A DNA stretch of 64,000 nt from Thermogladius sp. (GTDB taxonomy: Archaea; Thermoproteota; Thermoprotei_A; Sulfolobales; Desulfurococcaceae), in NCBI GenBank assembly GCA_022759365.1, contig JAEMPJ010000001.1:31299-95298 (forward strand). Reading direction: 5' to 3'. Of the stretch, positions 29,116-38,649 are shown one piece after another. The position numbers and the translations under genes were made by a program. The first letter of the stretch is position 1. Every line of letters starts with the position of its first letter. The notes under the pieces are model-generated. The model saw only the letters and a list, made by a program, of their open reading frames with translations, was not told where the DNA came from and did not search any database.

Positions 29116-29255
29116 TCCAACACACCTGAGGGTACAGCCTCCAGCTTAATTGTCATCTATGTTAGAGGAGAGTGTTTAAATAAATAGTCTAAATTCTCGA
29201 ATCAATGAAAAATGTTTCCCTTTTAAAATCGGTGGGGTTTACTAGTCTCTGAGAG

Positions 29256-30182
29256 GTGGTGGAGACGATCAAACTAGAATCAGCTAAATATCGTATAGGA
29301 GACTATTGCATCGGCGGAGTCCTAGGCGAATGCCCCACATGGTTAGTTGGATCTATTTTCTACCTGGGTGACAAGCTCCTATCAAGCAGTGGTATTGATA
29401 AGACAGCTGCTAGGCAAAAAATAGAGGAGGCTCTGAGCCAGTGCGACAAGTACGGGTTGGTGCTAGCCTTGGACGTGATTTTCCCATCGGAAAATCTCAT
29501 TGAAGAAATATTGAGTTTCATAGGCGAGTTCAGCATACCTGTCTTCCTCGACTCCCCTGACCCCGGCATTAGGGCCAGAACGTATCTTAAAGCCTCCGAG
29601 CTTGGTTTAACAAAATACTCTATAGCGAACGGTTTATTCGTGGACAGCCCTCCCGAAGAGGTTGAGGCACTGAGAGAGAGCGGGATCGAGTCAGCTGTGT
29701 TAATGGCCTTCGACCCGAAAGACCCCTACACCTCTATTGAGCCTGCCGCAAGGATGACGATAGTGAGGAAACTACTCGAAGGGGTGAAGGGGCTCGGGGT
29801 AAGAAACATCATGGTGGATACAGTAGTGCTAGACCCCTCCTCGATATACCTGAGCGGTGAAGCCGTTTACATGGTTAAAACAGAGCTTAAACTCCCTGTC
29901 GGTAGCGCACCAGCCAACGCTCTAGGCAATGTCACCAAAGAGAAGGTTGGGGTAGAAGCCATGGTCGGTGTCCACGGGGGGTCGGCCGCCTTCCTCAGGA
30001 TGATGGGGGCTGATTACATAATGTACGGCCCTATCTCCAGGGTGAAGTACGTTGCGCCGGTTGTCTCAACAATAGACAGCCTGCTCGGCTACGGGTTGAG
30101 GAGGACAGGTGTGAGAATCGAGGGCAAGCACCCGTATAAGACCCTGTTGAGGGAGCTCCAACAGTTCTTCACAAAGGGGTGA
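29256..30182 (+). CDS. MtrH-like tetrahydropterin S-methyltransferase subunit
   Basis: YRIGDYCIGGVLGECPTWLVGSIFYLGDK, FLDSPDPGIRARTYLKASELGL, GSAPANALG resemble MtrH. Confidence 0.8.
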   Translation: MVETIKLESAKYRIGDYCIGGVLGECPTWLVGSIFYLGDKLLSSSGIDKTAARQKIEEALSQCDKYGLVLALDVIFPSENLIEEILSFIGEFSIPVFLDSPDPGIRARTYLKASELGLTKYSIANGLFVDSPPEEVEALRESGIESAVLMAFDPKDPYTSIEPAARMTIVRKLLEGVKGLGVRNIMVDTVVLDPSSIYLSGEAVYMVKTELKLPVGSAPANALGNVTKEKVGVEAMVGVHGGSAAFLRMMGADYIMYGPISRVKYVAPVVSTIDSLLGYGLRRTGVRIEGKHPYKTLLRELQQFFTKG

Positions 30183-31725
30183 GGCGGAGGCTGTCGACCC
30201 ATATATCCATGTAGCCGGGTGTCTTGGGAAGCTCCACCGTCTTTATCTTCTCCAATATCGTCTTGGAGTTCAACAGGTACTCCCTATCTAGGAGGGCTAC
30301 TCTTAGCCCGGGGAGGACGAGGTTCCCCGTAGCTACTACAATGTCTTTCTCGACGCTAGGGATCAAGCCCAGGGTCATAGCGTCCTCTACATCAAGGTTT
30401 ACACCGAAGTTGCCGGCTATGATCAGCCCTTTCAAGGAGTCTTTCGAGACACCGGCCTCCCTCATGAGGATTCTAACACCCGATTTAACGGCGGCGATGG
30501 CTTTTTGAATATTCCTGACATCAACCTGGGAGACGTAGAGGTCTCTAGACTCGTCTATATACAGGATCTTCATGCCGTTGAGAGTCTTGTATCCTCTAAC
30601 AATCCTCCCTCCCTCGTCGATGAAACCCCCTCTCCTCAAGTCCGCGAGTATGGAGATGAGAGCCGGGCCCAATATACCGGTTGGGGCTACAAAGTAGCTG
30701 TACTGGAAAACTGGGTTCTCATCCTTTACCCCTGTCATCCTAGCTCTGTAGACGCCGCCCTGGAATACCGTCGAGCCTCTTGAAATACCTGTCTCGAACG
30801 CTGGTCCACTGGGTGTAGTAGTCGCGTACACCTCCTCGTCTTTTACGAGGAAGATTTCCGTGTTTGTGCCCAAGTCTATGAGTAGATACGGTTTGTCTAT
30901 ATTCAGTTGAAACGAGGCTATTAGATCAGCATATGCGTCCCCGCCGAGGAACCCAGCTATCATTGGCGCCCCTATAGCAAGTCTGTCCCCCACCTTGTCG
31001 ACGACTACCTCGTTTGTGGCAGGCTTAAACGGGTACTCAGCCAACCCCTTCAAGTCTAGGTTGAAAAAGAAGGACTCCATTACGCTGTTGCCGGCGAGCA
31101 GGATCAAGTGGGTTGAGTGGTTGGCCGATATCTCATAGACTATTGACCTAAGCCTGGAGTATATTTCATCCCTAGCCCGCTTGTCTTCGAGGGCCCTCGC
31201 TAACCTGGATATGATGTCGAGGCCGAAGTCCGATAGAGGCGTGAACACGCTGTCCTCATACAAGACGTCGCCCCCCGGGGTTACAACTTGGTAAGCGATT
31301 TTAGTCGTGCCTAAATCTACCAGTAGTATCCTCGCGTCCTCGCCGACATTGATTTTGTGGCCAAACAACTCCTGGACGCCCCCGCCTTGAGCGCTGATTA
31401 AAGGGTTGATCCTCCTCGGGTTAACTATTAGCGTGCTCAACCTAACAGGCTTGGGTAACCCTGGTGAGAGCTCTACTCTTAAATCACCCAGGATTGTGGT
31501 TTGGCATGCCAGCCTCAATGAACCAGTGTAGCCTAGAAGCCTCTCGTACTTGGTGGGGGGTGTTACAGGGCCTTCCCTAATTTTAACTCTGCAGAGCCCG
31601 CAGATGCCTTGCCCGCCGCATGGTAGCGATATAAGGTTGTGCCTAGCCAGCAGGGCCCCGAGGTTATCGCCTACGCGAGCTGTGAGGACAAGCCTGTCCC
31701 CGACCAATACTTTTACTTCACTCAT
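30169..31725 (-). CDS. Corrinoid activation protein (RACo-like: 2Fe-2S + ASKHA/DUF4445 domain)
   Basis: LPCGGQGICGLCRVKI...LACQT ferredoxin motif; ILLVDLGTTKIAYQVV, LLIDLGTNTEIFLVKD, GNFGVNLDVEDAMTLGLIP. Confidence 0.85.
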   Translation of the reverse strand: MSEVKVLVGDRLVLTARVGDNLGALLARHNLISLPCGGQGICGLCRVKIREGPVTPPTKYERLLGYTGSLRLACQTTILGDLRVELSPGLPKPVRLSTLIVNPRRINPLISAQGGGVQELFGHKINVGEDARILLVDLGTTKIAYQVVTPGGDVLYEDSVFTPLSDFGLDIISRLARALEDKRARDEIYSRLRSIVYEISANHSTHLILLAGNSVMESFFFNLDLKGLAEYPFKPATNEVVVDKVGDRLAIGAPMIAGFLGGDAYADLIASFQLNIDKPYLLIDLGTNTEIFLVKDEEVYATTTPSGPAFETGISRGSTVFQGGVYRARMTGVKDENPVFQYSYFVAPTGILGPALISILADLRRGGFIDEGGRIVRGYKTLNGMKILYIDESRDLYVSQVDVRNIQKAIAAVKSGVRILMREAGVSKDSLKGLIIAGNFGVNLDVEDAMTLGLIPSVEKDIVVATGNLVLPGLRVALLDREYLLNSKTILEKIKTVELPKTPGYMDIWVDSLRLTPL

Positions 31726-32374
31726 CCCGGATACCCATTAACCTCTCGACTAGTTTAACGGCTTCTATAGCGTTGGGGGCCCACCCATCCGCCCCGATCT
31801 CGCGAGCGAATTCCGGTGTGGTCGCCGCCCCTCCTATTATTATCTTTAAGCCCTTCCTCAACCCCTTTCTCTCCAGCTCTTCTATCACAGTCTTCATATA
31901 CCTAGCTGTCGTAGTCAGGAGGGCGCTCATGCCAACTATATCCGGGTGGTATTTCTCAACGGCCTCCACGAATTTCTCAGCCGGTACGTCCACACCTAGG
32001 TCTATTACCTCGTGCCCCGCGGCCTGCAACATTATGGCTACTAGCGTCTTACCTATATCGTGGACATCCCCTTTAACCGTCCCGATCACGATTCTGGCTC
32101 TCCGTGTTGTCTTCAAGCGTGAAGCCTCCTCTTTCAACCTTGGTTCAAGTATCTTCATCGCCTCCTTGAAGATGCTGGCCGCTTCTATGAGCTCAGCTAT
32201 GAAATAGTCGCCGTTTTCGTAAAGTCTCCCGATCTCCTCCATAGCTTTACTCAGTGATCCAAGCACTATCTCGGTGGCGGGCACGCCGGATTCTATAGCC
32301 GCTTTCACGCTCTCCAGGACGCAGTTCCTTTCAAGGTTTACAAGGCATATCCTCGCTTTCTCAACAGCCAACAA
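31718..32374 (-). CDS. Methyltransferase cognate corrinoid protein (B12-binding)
   Basis: GTVKGDVHDIGKTLVAIMLQAAGHEVIDLGVDVPAEKFVEAV (DxHxxG), GGAATTPEFAREIGADGWAPNA. Confidence 0.92.
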   Translation of the reverse strand: MLAVEKARICLVNLERNCVLESVKAAIESGVPATEIVLGSLSKAMEEIGRLYENGDYFIAELIEAASIFKEAMKILEPRLKEEASRLKTTRRARIVIGTVKGDVHDIGKTLVAIMLQAAGHEVIDLGVDVPAEKFVEAVEKYHPDIVGMSALLTTTARYMKTVIEELERKGLRKGLKIIIGGAATTPEFAREIGADGWAPNAIEAVKLVERLMGIRDE

Positions 32375-32451
32375 GCTTCCCCGTTAGCCGTGAACCATAT
32401 TGTTAATTACACCACTTGAGAAATATCTATTAAGCATTAAGGGGTGTTTTA

Positions 32452-33414
32452 ATGAAGACGAGCCACGTGGGTAGCTTCCCACTAGAGTATACCATGGAGA
32501 ACGTGAGGCGTGTCGCCTTAGACCTACGTGAAATAGGTTTGGACGTACCACCGTACCCCCAGTTAAGGAATTTCGTCGACATCTACATGGAGCCCCTGGT
32601 AAAGAGAAATCTTGTATCCGCCAAGAATGGGGAGTATCATATTACGACCTGGCCCACCAACGTAGACTTCTTCTTCGAGGGCAACATCGTTGAAGCCGAG
32701 TTTTTCTCAGACTATGCAAAGACTCTCGGCTTTAAGTGGCTGAGGGCTCCTGTGACAGGGCCTTTCACTCTATCCAGCAAAATATATCTGAGAGAGGGGG
32801 GCGGCCTAGAGGCAACTGGGCTCACAGATGTGGTGTTCGTCAAGTCGATGGCCAAATACGTCAACAGTGTACTGAAGTACATGGAGAAGCTCGGCTACAA
32901 TTACTTGTTCATAGACGAGCCTATCCTCGGCGTCCTAGTAGGCTCTAGGAGGCTTTTATTTAATTGGAGCGAGAAAGATGTGGAAGCAGTCCTGGAAACA
33001 GTTTTCACAAATATAGGCGGCCTACATGGGATACACGTGTGCGGGAGGATTAGCCGGAAGCTATTCAACCTTCTTGCCGAGTCACCCTCGCTCCAAATAC
33101 TTAATTTCGAGTTCCACGACTCACCCGAAAACATCGATGTTATTGACCCTGAAAAGCTCTCTTCGACAAACAAGCTTCTAGCCCCAGGCGTCGCTAGCAG
33201 TAAAAACCCTCTTGTCGAGGACTTAAACGAGGTGAAGAGGCTTCTCCAGACGTTGATTGAGAAGACAAAGGGGAGAGTAGACCTTGTCTCCGCTGATTGC
33301 GGCTTCGGCGGCCTCGCGACAAAATCGGGATCTCCACTTGAAGCCTACGAGATCGCCTTGAAAAAGCTGAACGTGATTAAAAAAGCTGTCTTAGAGATCG
33401 AAAACCCTCCTTAA
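32452..33414 (+). CDS. Core (catalytic-domain-only) MetE-like methionine synthase
   Basis: Zn-site residues HVCG, LNFEFHD, SADCGFGG; SHVGSFP N-terminus; no N-terminal folate-domain duplication (320 aa). Confidence 0.82.
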   Translation: MKTSHVGSFPLEYTMENVRRVALDLREIGLDVPPYPQLRNFVDIYMEPLVKRNLVSAKNGEYHITTWPTNVDFFFEGNIVEAEFFSDYAKTLGFKWLRAPVTGPFTLSSKIYLREGGGLEATGLTDVVFVKSMAKYVNSVLKYMEKLGYNYLFIDEPILGVLVGSRRLLFNWSEKDVEAVLETVFTNIGGLHGIHVCGRISRKLFNLLAESPSLQILNFEFHDSPENIDVIDPEKLSSTNKLLAPGVASSKNPLVEDLNEVKRLLQTLIEKTKGRVDLVSADCGFGGLATKSGSPLEAYEIALKKLNVIKKAVLEIENPP

Positions 33415-33599
33415 GGATAGGATTCCCCAGCTTGTTTTAGGGCTCCGACCTCTTCTCCGCCATGAAGGTTAAAGGTTTTAACGAGCCGGAAGGGTTTAGG
33501 TTTACACCTCCTCTGGGGCTTCAATCCCGGACTAAGCCTCTAGCCTGGTTCACGGGCCGAGGTTTATAAGTCTCTCCAGGCTCTAGATTATATTCTAGG

Positions 33600-33697
33600 G
33601 CCGCCGTAGCTCAGCCCGGTAGAGCGCCGGCCTTGTAAGCCCGTGTAAACAAGGCCCGGAGAGCCGGTGGTCGCGGGTTCAAGTCCCGCCGGCGGCT
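33600..33697 (+). tRNA. tRNA-Thr (anticodon TGT) with 24-nt intron (33638-33661)
   Basis: GCCGCCG/CGGCGGC acceptor, GCTC/GAGC D stem, CCGGC/GCCGG anticodon stem after intron removal, GCGGG/CCCGC T stem with TTCAAGT loop, U73; intron at 37/38. Confidence 0.9.
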
Positions 33698-33716
33698 CTC
33701 AAGCGGGGTCTCCTCT

Positions 33717-34514
33717 ATGGGTATTGAGTGGAGATATATTGGTGGGGATAAGGTTTCTGCGGTGGGGCTTGGTACTTGGGCTATAAGAGACTATGACGCT
33801 GCCTTCAAAGCCTACCTCTACGCCTTTAACAACGGTATCAACAACATCGACACAGCCGAGATGTATGATAGCGGTGGGGCAGAGGTATTCGTCGGTAGAC
33901 TCGTGAAAGCCGTGGGCAGGGACAACATCTTTATAACCACCAAGATGCTGCCCGAGAGGCTGATTGACAAGGATCTAGTTCTCAAGGCCGCTAGAGCTGC
34001 TTTGAAAAGAATCGGCGTCTCCTACGTCGACTTGTACTTGATCCACTGGCCGAACCCCTCGTTGAGCATAGAAGAGCAGGTTCGGAACTTCGAGGTAGTC
34101 GCAAAGGAGGGTTTAACACGCTATATTGGTGTGAGCAACTTTAACCGGAGGGAGCTTGAGGAAGCGCAACAAGCGGTCACACGGGAAAAAATCGTGGTCG
34201 ACCAGGTTCACTACAGCGTCCTCCACAAGAGAGAGGTGGAGGAAGAGCTACTGGCTTACTGCAAGGCGAACAATATAGTCATACAGGCCTACACACCGCT
34301 GGAAAGAGGGGCTGTGGCAAGACACCCTATTATCCAGCGTATAGCGGAGAAATATGGTAAGACACCAGTCCAGGTAGCGTTGAACTACCTTATAAGCCAG
34401 GACAATGTTGTGCCTATACCTAAAGCTGAGAGAGTTGAACATGTTAAGGAGATCATCGGTTCAATGGGCTGGAGGATGAGCATAGAGGATCTAAACGAGC
34501 TGAAGAGGATTTAA
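33717..34514 (+). CDS. Aldo/keto reductase
   Basis: GLGTWAIRD, NIDTAEMYDSGGAEVFVGR, DLYLIHWPNPS, YIGVSNFN. Confidence 0.92.
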   Translation: MGIEWRYIGGDKVSAVGLGTWAIRDYDAAFKAYLYAFNNGINNIDTAEMYDSGGAEVFVGRLVKAVGRDNIFITTKMLPERLIDKDLVLKAARAALKRIGVSYVDLYLIHWPNPSLSIEEQVRNFEVVAKEGLTRYIGVSNFNRRELEEAQQAVTREKIVVDQVHYSVLHKREVEEELLAYCKANNIVIQAYTPLERGAVARHPIIQRIAEKYGKTPVQVALNYLISQDNVVPIPKAERVEHVKEIIGSMGWRMSIEDLNELKRI

Positions 34515-34608
34515 GGGATATCCGCATTGATGTAGTTTACCTACTCCTCCATCACCTCTCCGAGTTATCTTGGAGGAAGGTTCCACCTTCTACATCCTTT
34601 GAAAGTCG

Positions 34609-35148
34609 TCACGAGTAGTCTAACCTGCCGGCATCGTAGGCGAGCGCAATGAGGAGGCTTAGTAGCGAGATAAGCTCAGGTATAGCGGCTCCTCTAGGCA
34701 GTGATAATGCGAAGTGGAGGCTCCAAATGATGAAATCGAGTAGCCCTAGAGCGGCGACCGCGTATCCCATAATAGTGTGCTCAGCCACGTGGAGAAGCAT
34801 GTAGGATATCCCCAGCAGGAAGAAGACCAGGGATACATAGAAGTGGAGCCGCCCGTAGTCCTCTGGATAAACCCCGATAAGGGTTAGGAAATACCCGGCT
34901 AACCCTAAGGTAAGCCTGTACTCAAGCTTCAGCCCCCTGAAGACCAGCGCACTGTACAATAACAGGAGGCACCCGGTTGTGGAGACAAGCCCGTTGAAGA
35001 CAACCGAGGTTAAGCCGTTCCTAACCCTACCCAGGTCGCTGAAAGCGTTTTCCACTATGTTAAACCAGCTTGTAGCAGAGGAGAGTACGAGGAGTGTTAT
35101 CAGGGAAGCAAGGTAGGGTAGTATGAGCAACAGCCTCTTATTAGACAT
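34609..35148 (-). CDS. DUF998-like multi-pass membrane protein
   Basis: Hydrophobic multi-TM ORF; likely start MSNKRLLL (ORF track extends to 35229, overlapping divergent gene). Confidence 0.65.
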   Translation of the reverse strand: MSNKRLLLILPYLASLITLLVLSSATSWFNIVENAFSDLGRVRNGLTSVVFNGLVSTTGCLLLLYSALVFRGLKLEYRLTLGLAGYFLTLIGVYPEDYGRLHFYVSLVFFLLGISYMLLHVAEHTIMGYAVAALGLLDFIIWSLHFALSLPRGAAIPELISLLSLLIALAYDAGRLDYS

Positions 35149-35209
35149 ACCCATCCAGTGAAAGCTTATATTTCCGGCTAATATAAATGTTCGCAACGGC
35201 GGCCATACC

Positions 35210-35713
35210 ATGGAAAATGTCCTGTTCAAACTACTCCTAGTCTTCCTAACTGGTTTCCTGCCTATAGCGGAGATTAGGGGCGCTGTACCATTGGCGTACT
35301 ACTTCTTCAGAGCAAACCCATCCCTTTACGCCGCCGGGTTAACGGCTGGTTTAGCTGGGAACCTAATTGTTGCCCCTCTCGCCCTTTATCTACTGAGGTT
35401 TATTGAGAGGGTAATACTTGGTGACAACGGAGGGCTTTCTTTCCTGAGGAAGATATATGTTAAAATAATCAACTACGCTAGGAGGAAGGCTGCTGGCCAT
35501 GAGAAAATGGAGTTCGCCGGGCTACTCGTCTTCGTTGCGATACCTCTACCCGGGACAGGCGCCTGGACGGGAGCTCTCGTAGCGCATGTCTTGGGGATGA
35601 GGCCTAAAGACAGTATCCTCAGCATCAACCTCGGCGTCCTAGGGGCTTTTGCTATCGTTTTGCTCGTGGTTGAAGCAGGCGCGACAGTACTAAAAATGAT
35701 TTTCGGGATCTAA
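35210..35713 (+). CDS. Small multidrug export-like (COG2426 type) membrane protein
   Basis: FLPIAEIRGAVPLAYY, FVAIPLPGTGAWTGALVAHVLGM. Confidence 0.85.
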   Translation: MENVLFKLLLVFLTGFLPIAEIRGAVPLAYYFFRANPSLYAAGLTAGLAGNLIVAPLALYLLRFIERVILGDNGGLSFLRKIYVKIINYARRKAAGHEKMEFAGLLVFVAIPLPGTGAWTGALVAHVLGMRPKDSILSINLGVLGAFAIVLLVVEAGATVLKMIFGI

Positions 35714-35721
35714 GGGGGCGG

Positions 35722-36834
35722 CTACCTGACCACCCGCATCTTGATCTTATTTAGCCACTCGACACTAGCCTTCTCGGATACCCTCTTAGTAAGCTGGATG
35801 GCGTAGGCTAGGTCGTTTAAGTCGATTACTTCTGTTGGTGAATGTATGTACCTCGCCGGTACAGATATTACTCCGGAGGGGATGCCTTCCCTGCTAAGGG
35901 CTATTATCGATGCATCAGTAGTGCCGGCGGGGGTGACCTCCAGCTGGTAGGGTATCTTCTCCTCCTCGGCTACTTTGACCAGGAAGTTGAGTATCTCCGG
36001 GTGGGTGATCAAGCCGGAGGCGTTTCTCCCATCAGCGATTTTGATAGCGGGGCCCTTGCCCAACCGTGTGAATTGCTCGCTCTTCGCTACACCTGGGAAG
36101 TCGCTTGCGATAGTGACGTCTAATGCTATAGCGGCGTTGGGCGATATGGCGAACGCGGCTGTCCTAGCACCCTTTAAACCGACCTCCTCCTGGACTGTCG
36201 CGACAGCGTAGATGTCTGCCTCATTGTTTTCGATGAGCTGGAACGCCTTTATCATGACGGCCAGGCCCGACCTGTCGTCGAATGCTTTACCTGTAACCCT
36301 GTCCCCGAGCAACCTCTCTATACTTCTGTCGAAGACAGCTATGTCTCCGACTCTAACGCCAATCTTCTCAACCTCCTCGCGGGATGAGGCACCTATGTCT
36401 ACAAACAACTCCTTCATCTCGGGTATCTTCTGGGCCTCCTCTGGCTTCACAACGTGAGGCGGTTTCAACCCTATAACACCCTTAACGACTTTACCGCTTC
36501 TCGTTACAATTACGACGCGCTGGTGTAGGAGGGTTCTCTCCAGCACCCCGCCGATCGGGATAACCCTTAGGAAGCCGTCGTCTTCGATGTAGGAGACGAA
36601 GAGGCCTATCTCATCCATGTGCGCGGCTAGCATTAAGCTGGCCCCACCCCTAGTACCCTTCTTCAACGCTATTACGTTTCCCAGGGAGTCGATCCATATT
36701 TTATCAGCGAATTTCTCCAGCTCGCCTACCACAATATCGTGCATCAAGTACTCGAAGCCGCTTGGAGCGTGGACACTAGTCAACTTACCTAGTAGAGCAA
36801 AAGCCTCCTCCTTCAGCTTGTTAAACTCCGTCAT
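35722..36834 (-). CDS. M42-family aminopeptidase/endoglucanase-like peptidase
   Basis: AAHMDEIGLFV, AFDDRSGLAVMIKAF, ATVQEEVGLKGARTAAF, GVISVPARYIHSPTEVIDLNDL. Confidence 0.93.
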   Translation of the reverse strand: MTEFNKLKEEAFALLGKLTSVHAPSGFEYLMHDIVVGELEKFADKIWIDSLGNVIALKKGTRGGASLMLAAHMDEIGLFVSYIEDDGFLRVIPIGGVLERTLLHQRVVIVTRSGKVVKGVIGLKPPHVVKPEEAQKIPEMKELFVDIGASSREEVEKIGVRVGDIAVFDRSIERLLGDRVTGKAFDDRSGLAVMIKAFQLIENNEADIYAVATVQEEVGLKGARTAAFAISPNAAIALDVTIASDFPGVAKSEQFTRLGKGPAIKIADGRNASGLITHPEILNFLVKVAEEEKIPYQLEVTPAGTTDASIIALSREGIPSGVISVPARYIHSPTEVIDLNDLAYAIQLTKRVSEKASVEWLNKIKMRVVR

Positions 36835-37305
36835 CTAAGCCACCGAGTTGTTTAGACATGGCTTGAGAAATATAAGCTCTAGTACTCGCCCAACCTCTCC
36901 CATCTAAGAGTGCTCAAGGGTGTTTTAGAATGTTTATATTTGCGTTAGAGGGGCTTCTCCTCTGCGGGGAATCGCCAGCGCCGCAAGCACATCATGGATG
37001 CTTGTCGAGCTCAACACCATAGCGCCCCCTTCTTCCCTGAGCACCAGTCATACGTGAGTTAAATCACGCTGTTGCATGTAGAGGCATTTTATAAACCCAA
37101 GCTTAATGCTGATATCTCTCCCTTAAAGGAGTTAACAGCCTACTGCATGCTCTCCCGAAGACAGAGGCCCGAGGCGCTGACCACCCTGGCGAGGCCCTTG
37201 AACCTTATGCAGGCTCAAGAAGCAGGTTGGAAAAGTGAGGATGCTATGAAAATAAGGCCGTATAAGCCTGATATGAGGGCTGAAGCCTACCAAGCTTAAA
37301 TAGCC

Positions 37306-38649
37306 CTACCTAGACCTATGTAGCTCGATGAGCCTCGCTATCTTGAAGGGTGCATCGAGCGAGGAGACTACAACGGTGTTTACCCCCTCCTTGCTGAGGA
37401 TCCTCGAGTAGTTCAGCTGATTGCGTAGTATCCCGTATGTCTTCACCATGTAGAGGCCGCGAGCCCAAACGGGTAAACCAACCATATCGTAGGATGTTAT
37501 AATCGGGTTAACAATGTAAACTATGTTCCTCAGCCCAATGAGCTCTTTGGAGATCTTGAGAAGGGCTTCCAGGTACTCCTGGGAGTCTATGACTGTTATT
37601 ATGATAACTATATTTCTCTCCCTCCTCAGAGTCCTTAGAAGAAACTTGTAGGCGGACATCAGGCTTTCAACTCTGTCACCCGGGGCTATCTCCTCGAAGT
37701 TCACGTTCGAAATATTCTCAACCGATACTCTGAACCCCCTAGTCGCCCTCATGAGGCTCGGCATACCGTACATCTCTGGACCGCCGAATATTATGAGCTG
37801 GAAGTTGTCGCCTCTCTGCGAGAGGTAGGCGAGGATAGCGGTGACCGCTCGAGCCATATGCTCGAAAACAGTCCTCGCGTAAGGCCCGGAGAGCATTATA
37901 TGAGATGAGTCCAAAAGTATGTAAACGTTCTGTTGAGCCTCCCGCTCCGTTAGTTTAACGACGAGCTTATTGAACTTGACGCTTTTCCTCCACTCAACTC
38001 TCTTAAGCTCGTCGCCAGGCCTGTACTCCCTCATGCTGTGAAACTCTACACCTGTCCCAGAGGCCCTTGAACGGGATAGGCCGAGCGACCTCGCGTAGGC
38101 CATCAATCTCCTCAACACAGCCACCGAGTAGGACGGGGGTATCTTAATGTAGGTTATAGAGCCCGCCTTGAATGTCCTCGTCCTATACAGCCCGAAGATA
38201 TCCCTAGCCTGGATCTCCACGGGCCCAATCCTGTGTCTACCCACTCTCCCACTGCATATCAGCCTAATGACGGTCTCTGACCTAGCTGGAAGTATGATAA
38301 ACCCTCTCGTAGCCCCCTTAGAGAACTTTATGAAAGGGGAGTGTCTTAGATTGTACTCGACGAAACCCAGAGGTATTAGACCGCGGTTCCTGAGGACAAC
38401 CCTAACCTCAAACTCCCCGGCATCTAGAGGGGGATCGTGCTCGAACTCGACTTCCAGATCCCTTAGGCTAGCCGCCATGTACGAGACGTAGGCCCTCATA
38501 CCTAATACTAGCGAGAGTGATACGAGCCCTATCGTTATCAATTGGATTCTCGATGAGAGGAACCCGGTTAACAGTATGAAGAATATGAGTATTACAGCCA
38601 GTCTAGCTCTGTGAGTCGCATATACAACAGAGTCCTCAGCCAATTTCAA
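37306..38649 (-). CDS. DUF58-domain protein
   Basis: GTGVEFHSMREYRPGDELKRVEWRKSVKFNKLVVKLTEREAQQNVYILLD. Confidence 0.9.
   Translation of the reverse strand: MKLAEDSVVYATHRARLAVILIFFILLTGFLSSRIQLITIGLVSLSLVLGMRAYVSYMAASLRDLEVEFEHDPPLDAGEFEVRVVLRNRGLIPLGFVEYNLRHSPFIKFSKGATRGFIILPARSETVIRLICSGRVGRHRIGPVEIQARDIFGLYRTRTFKAGSITYIKIPPSYSVAVLRRLMAYARSLGLSRSRASGTGVEFHSMREYRPGDELKRVEWRKSVKFNKLVVKLTEREAQQNVYILLDSSHIMLSGPYARTVFEHMARAVTAILAYLSQRGDNFQLIIFGGPEMYGMPSLMRATRGFRVSVENISNVNFEEIAPGDRVESLMSAYKFLLRTLRRERNIVIIITVIDSQEYLEALLKISKELIGLRNIVYIVNPIITSYDMVGLPVWARGLYMVKTYGILRNQLNYSRILSKEGVNTVVVSSLDAPFKIARLIELHRSR

Noticed and set aside
34515-34608. Hairpin/ncRNA between aldo-keto reductase and DUF998 genes
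   Set aside because: Only short 5-bp arms (TGTAG/CTACA, CCTCC/GGAGG); too weak.
36945-37000. Minus-strand box C-like ATGATG near 36990
   Set aside because: No CTGA box follows at the required distance on that strand.
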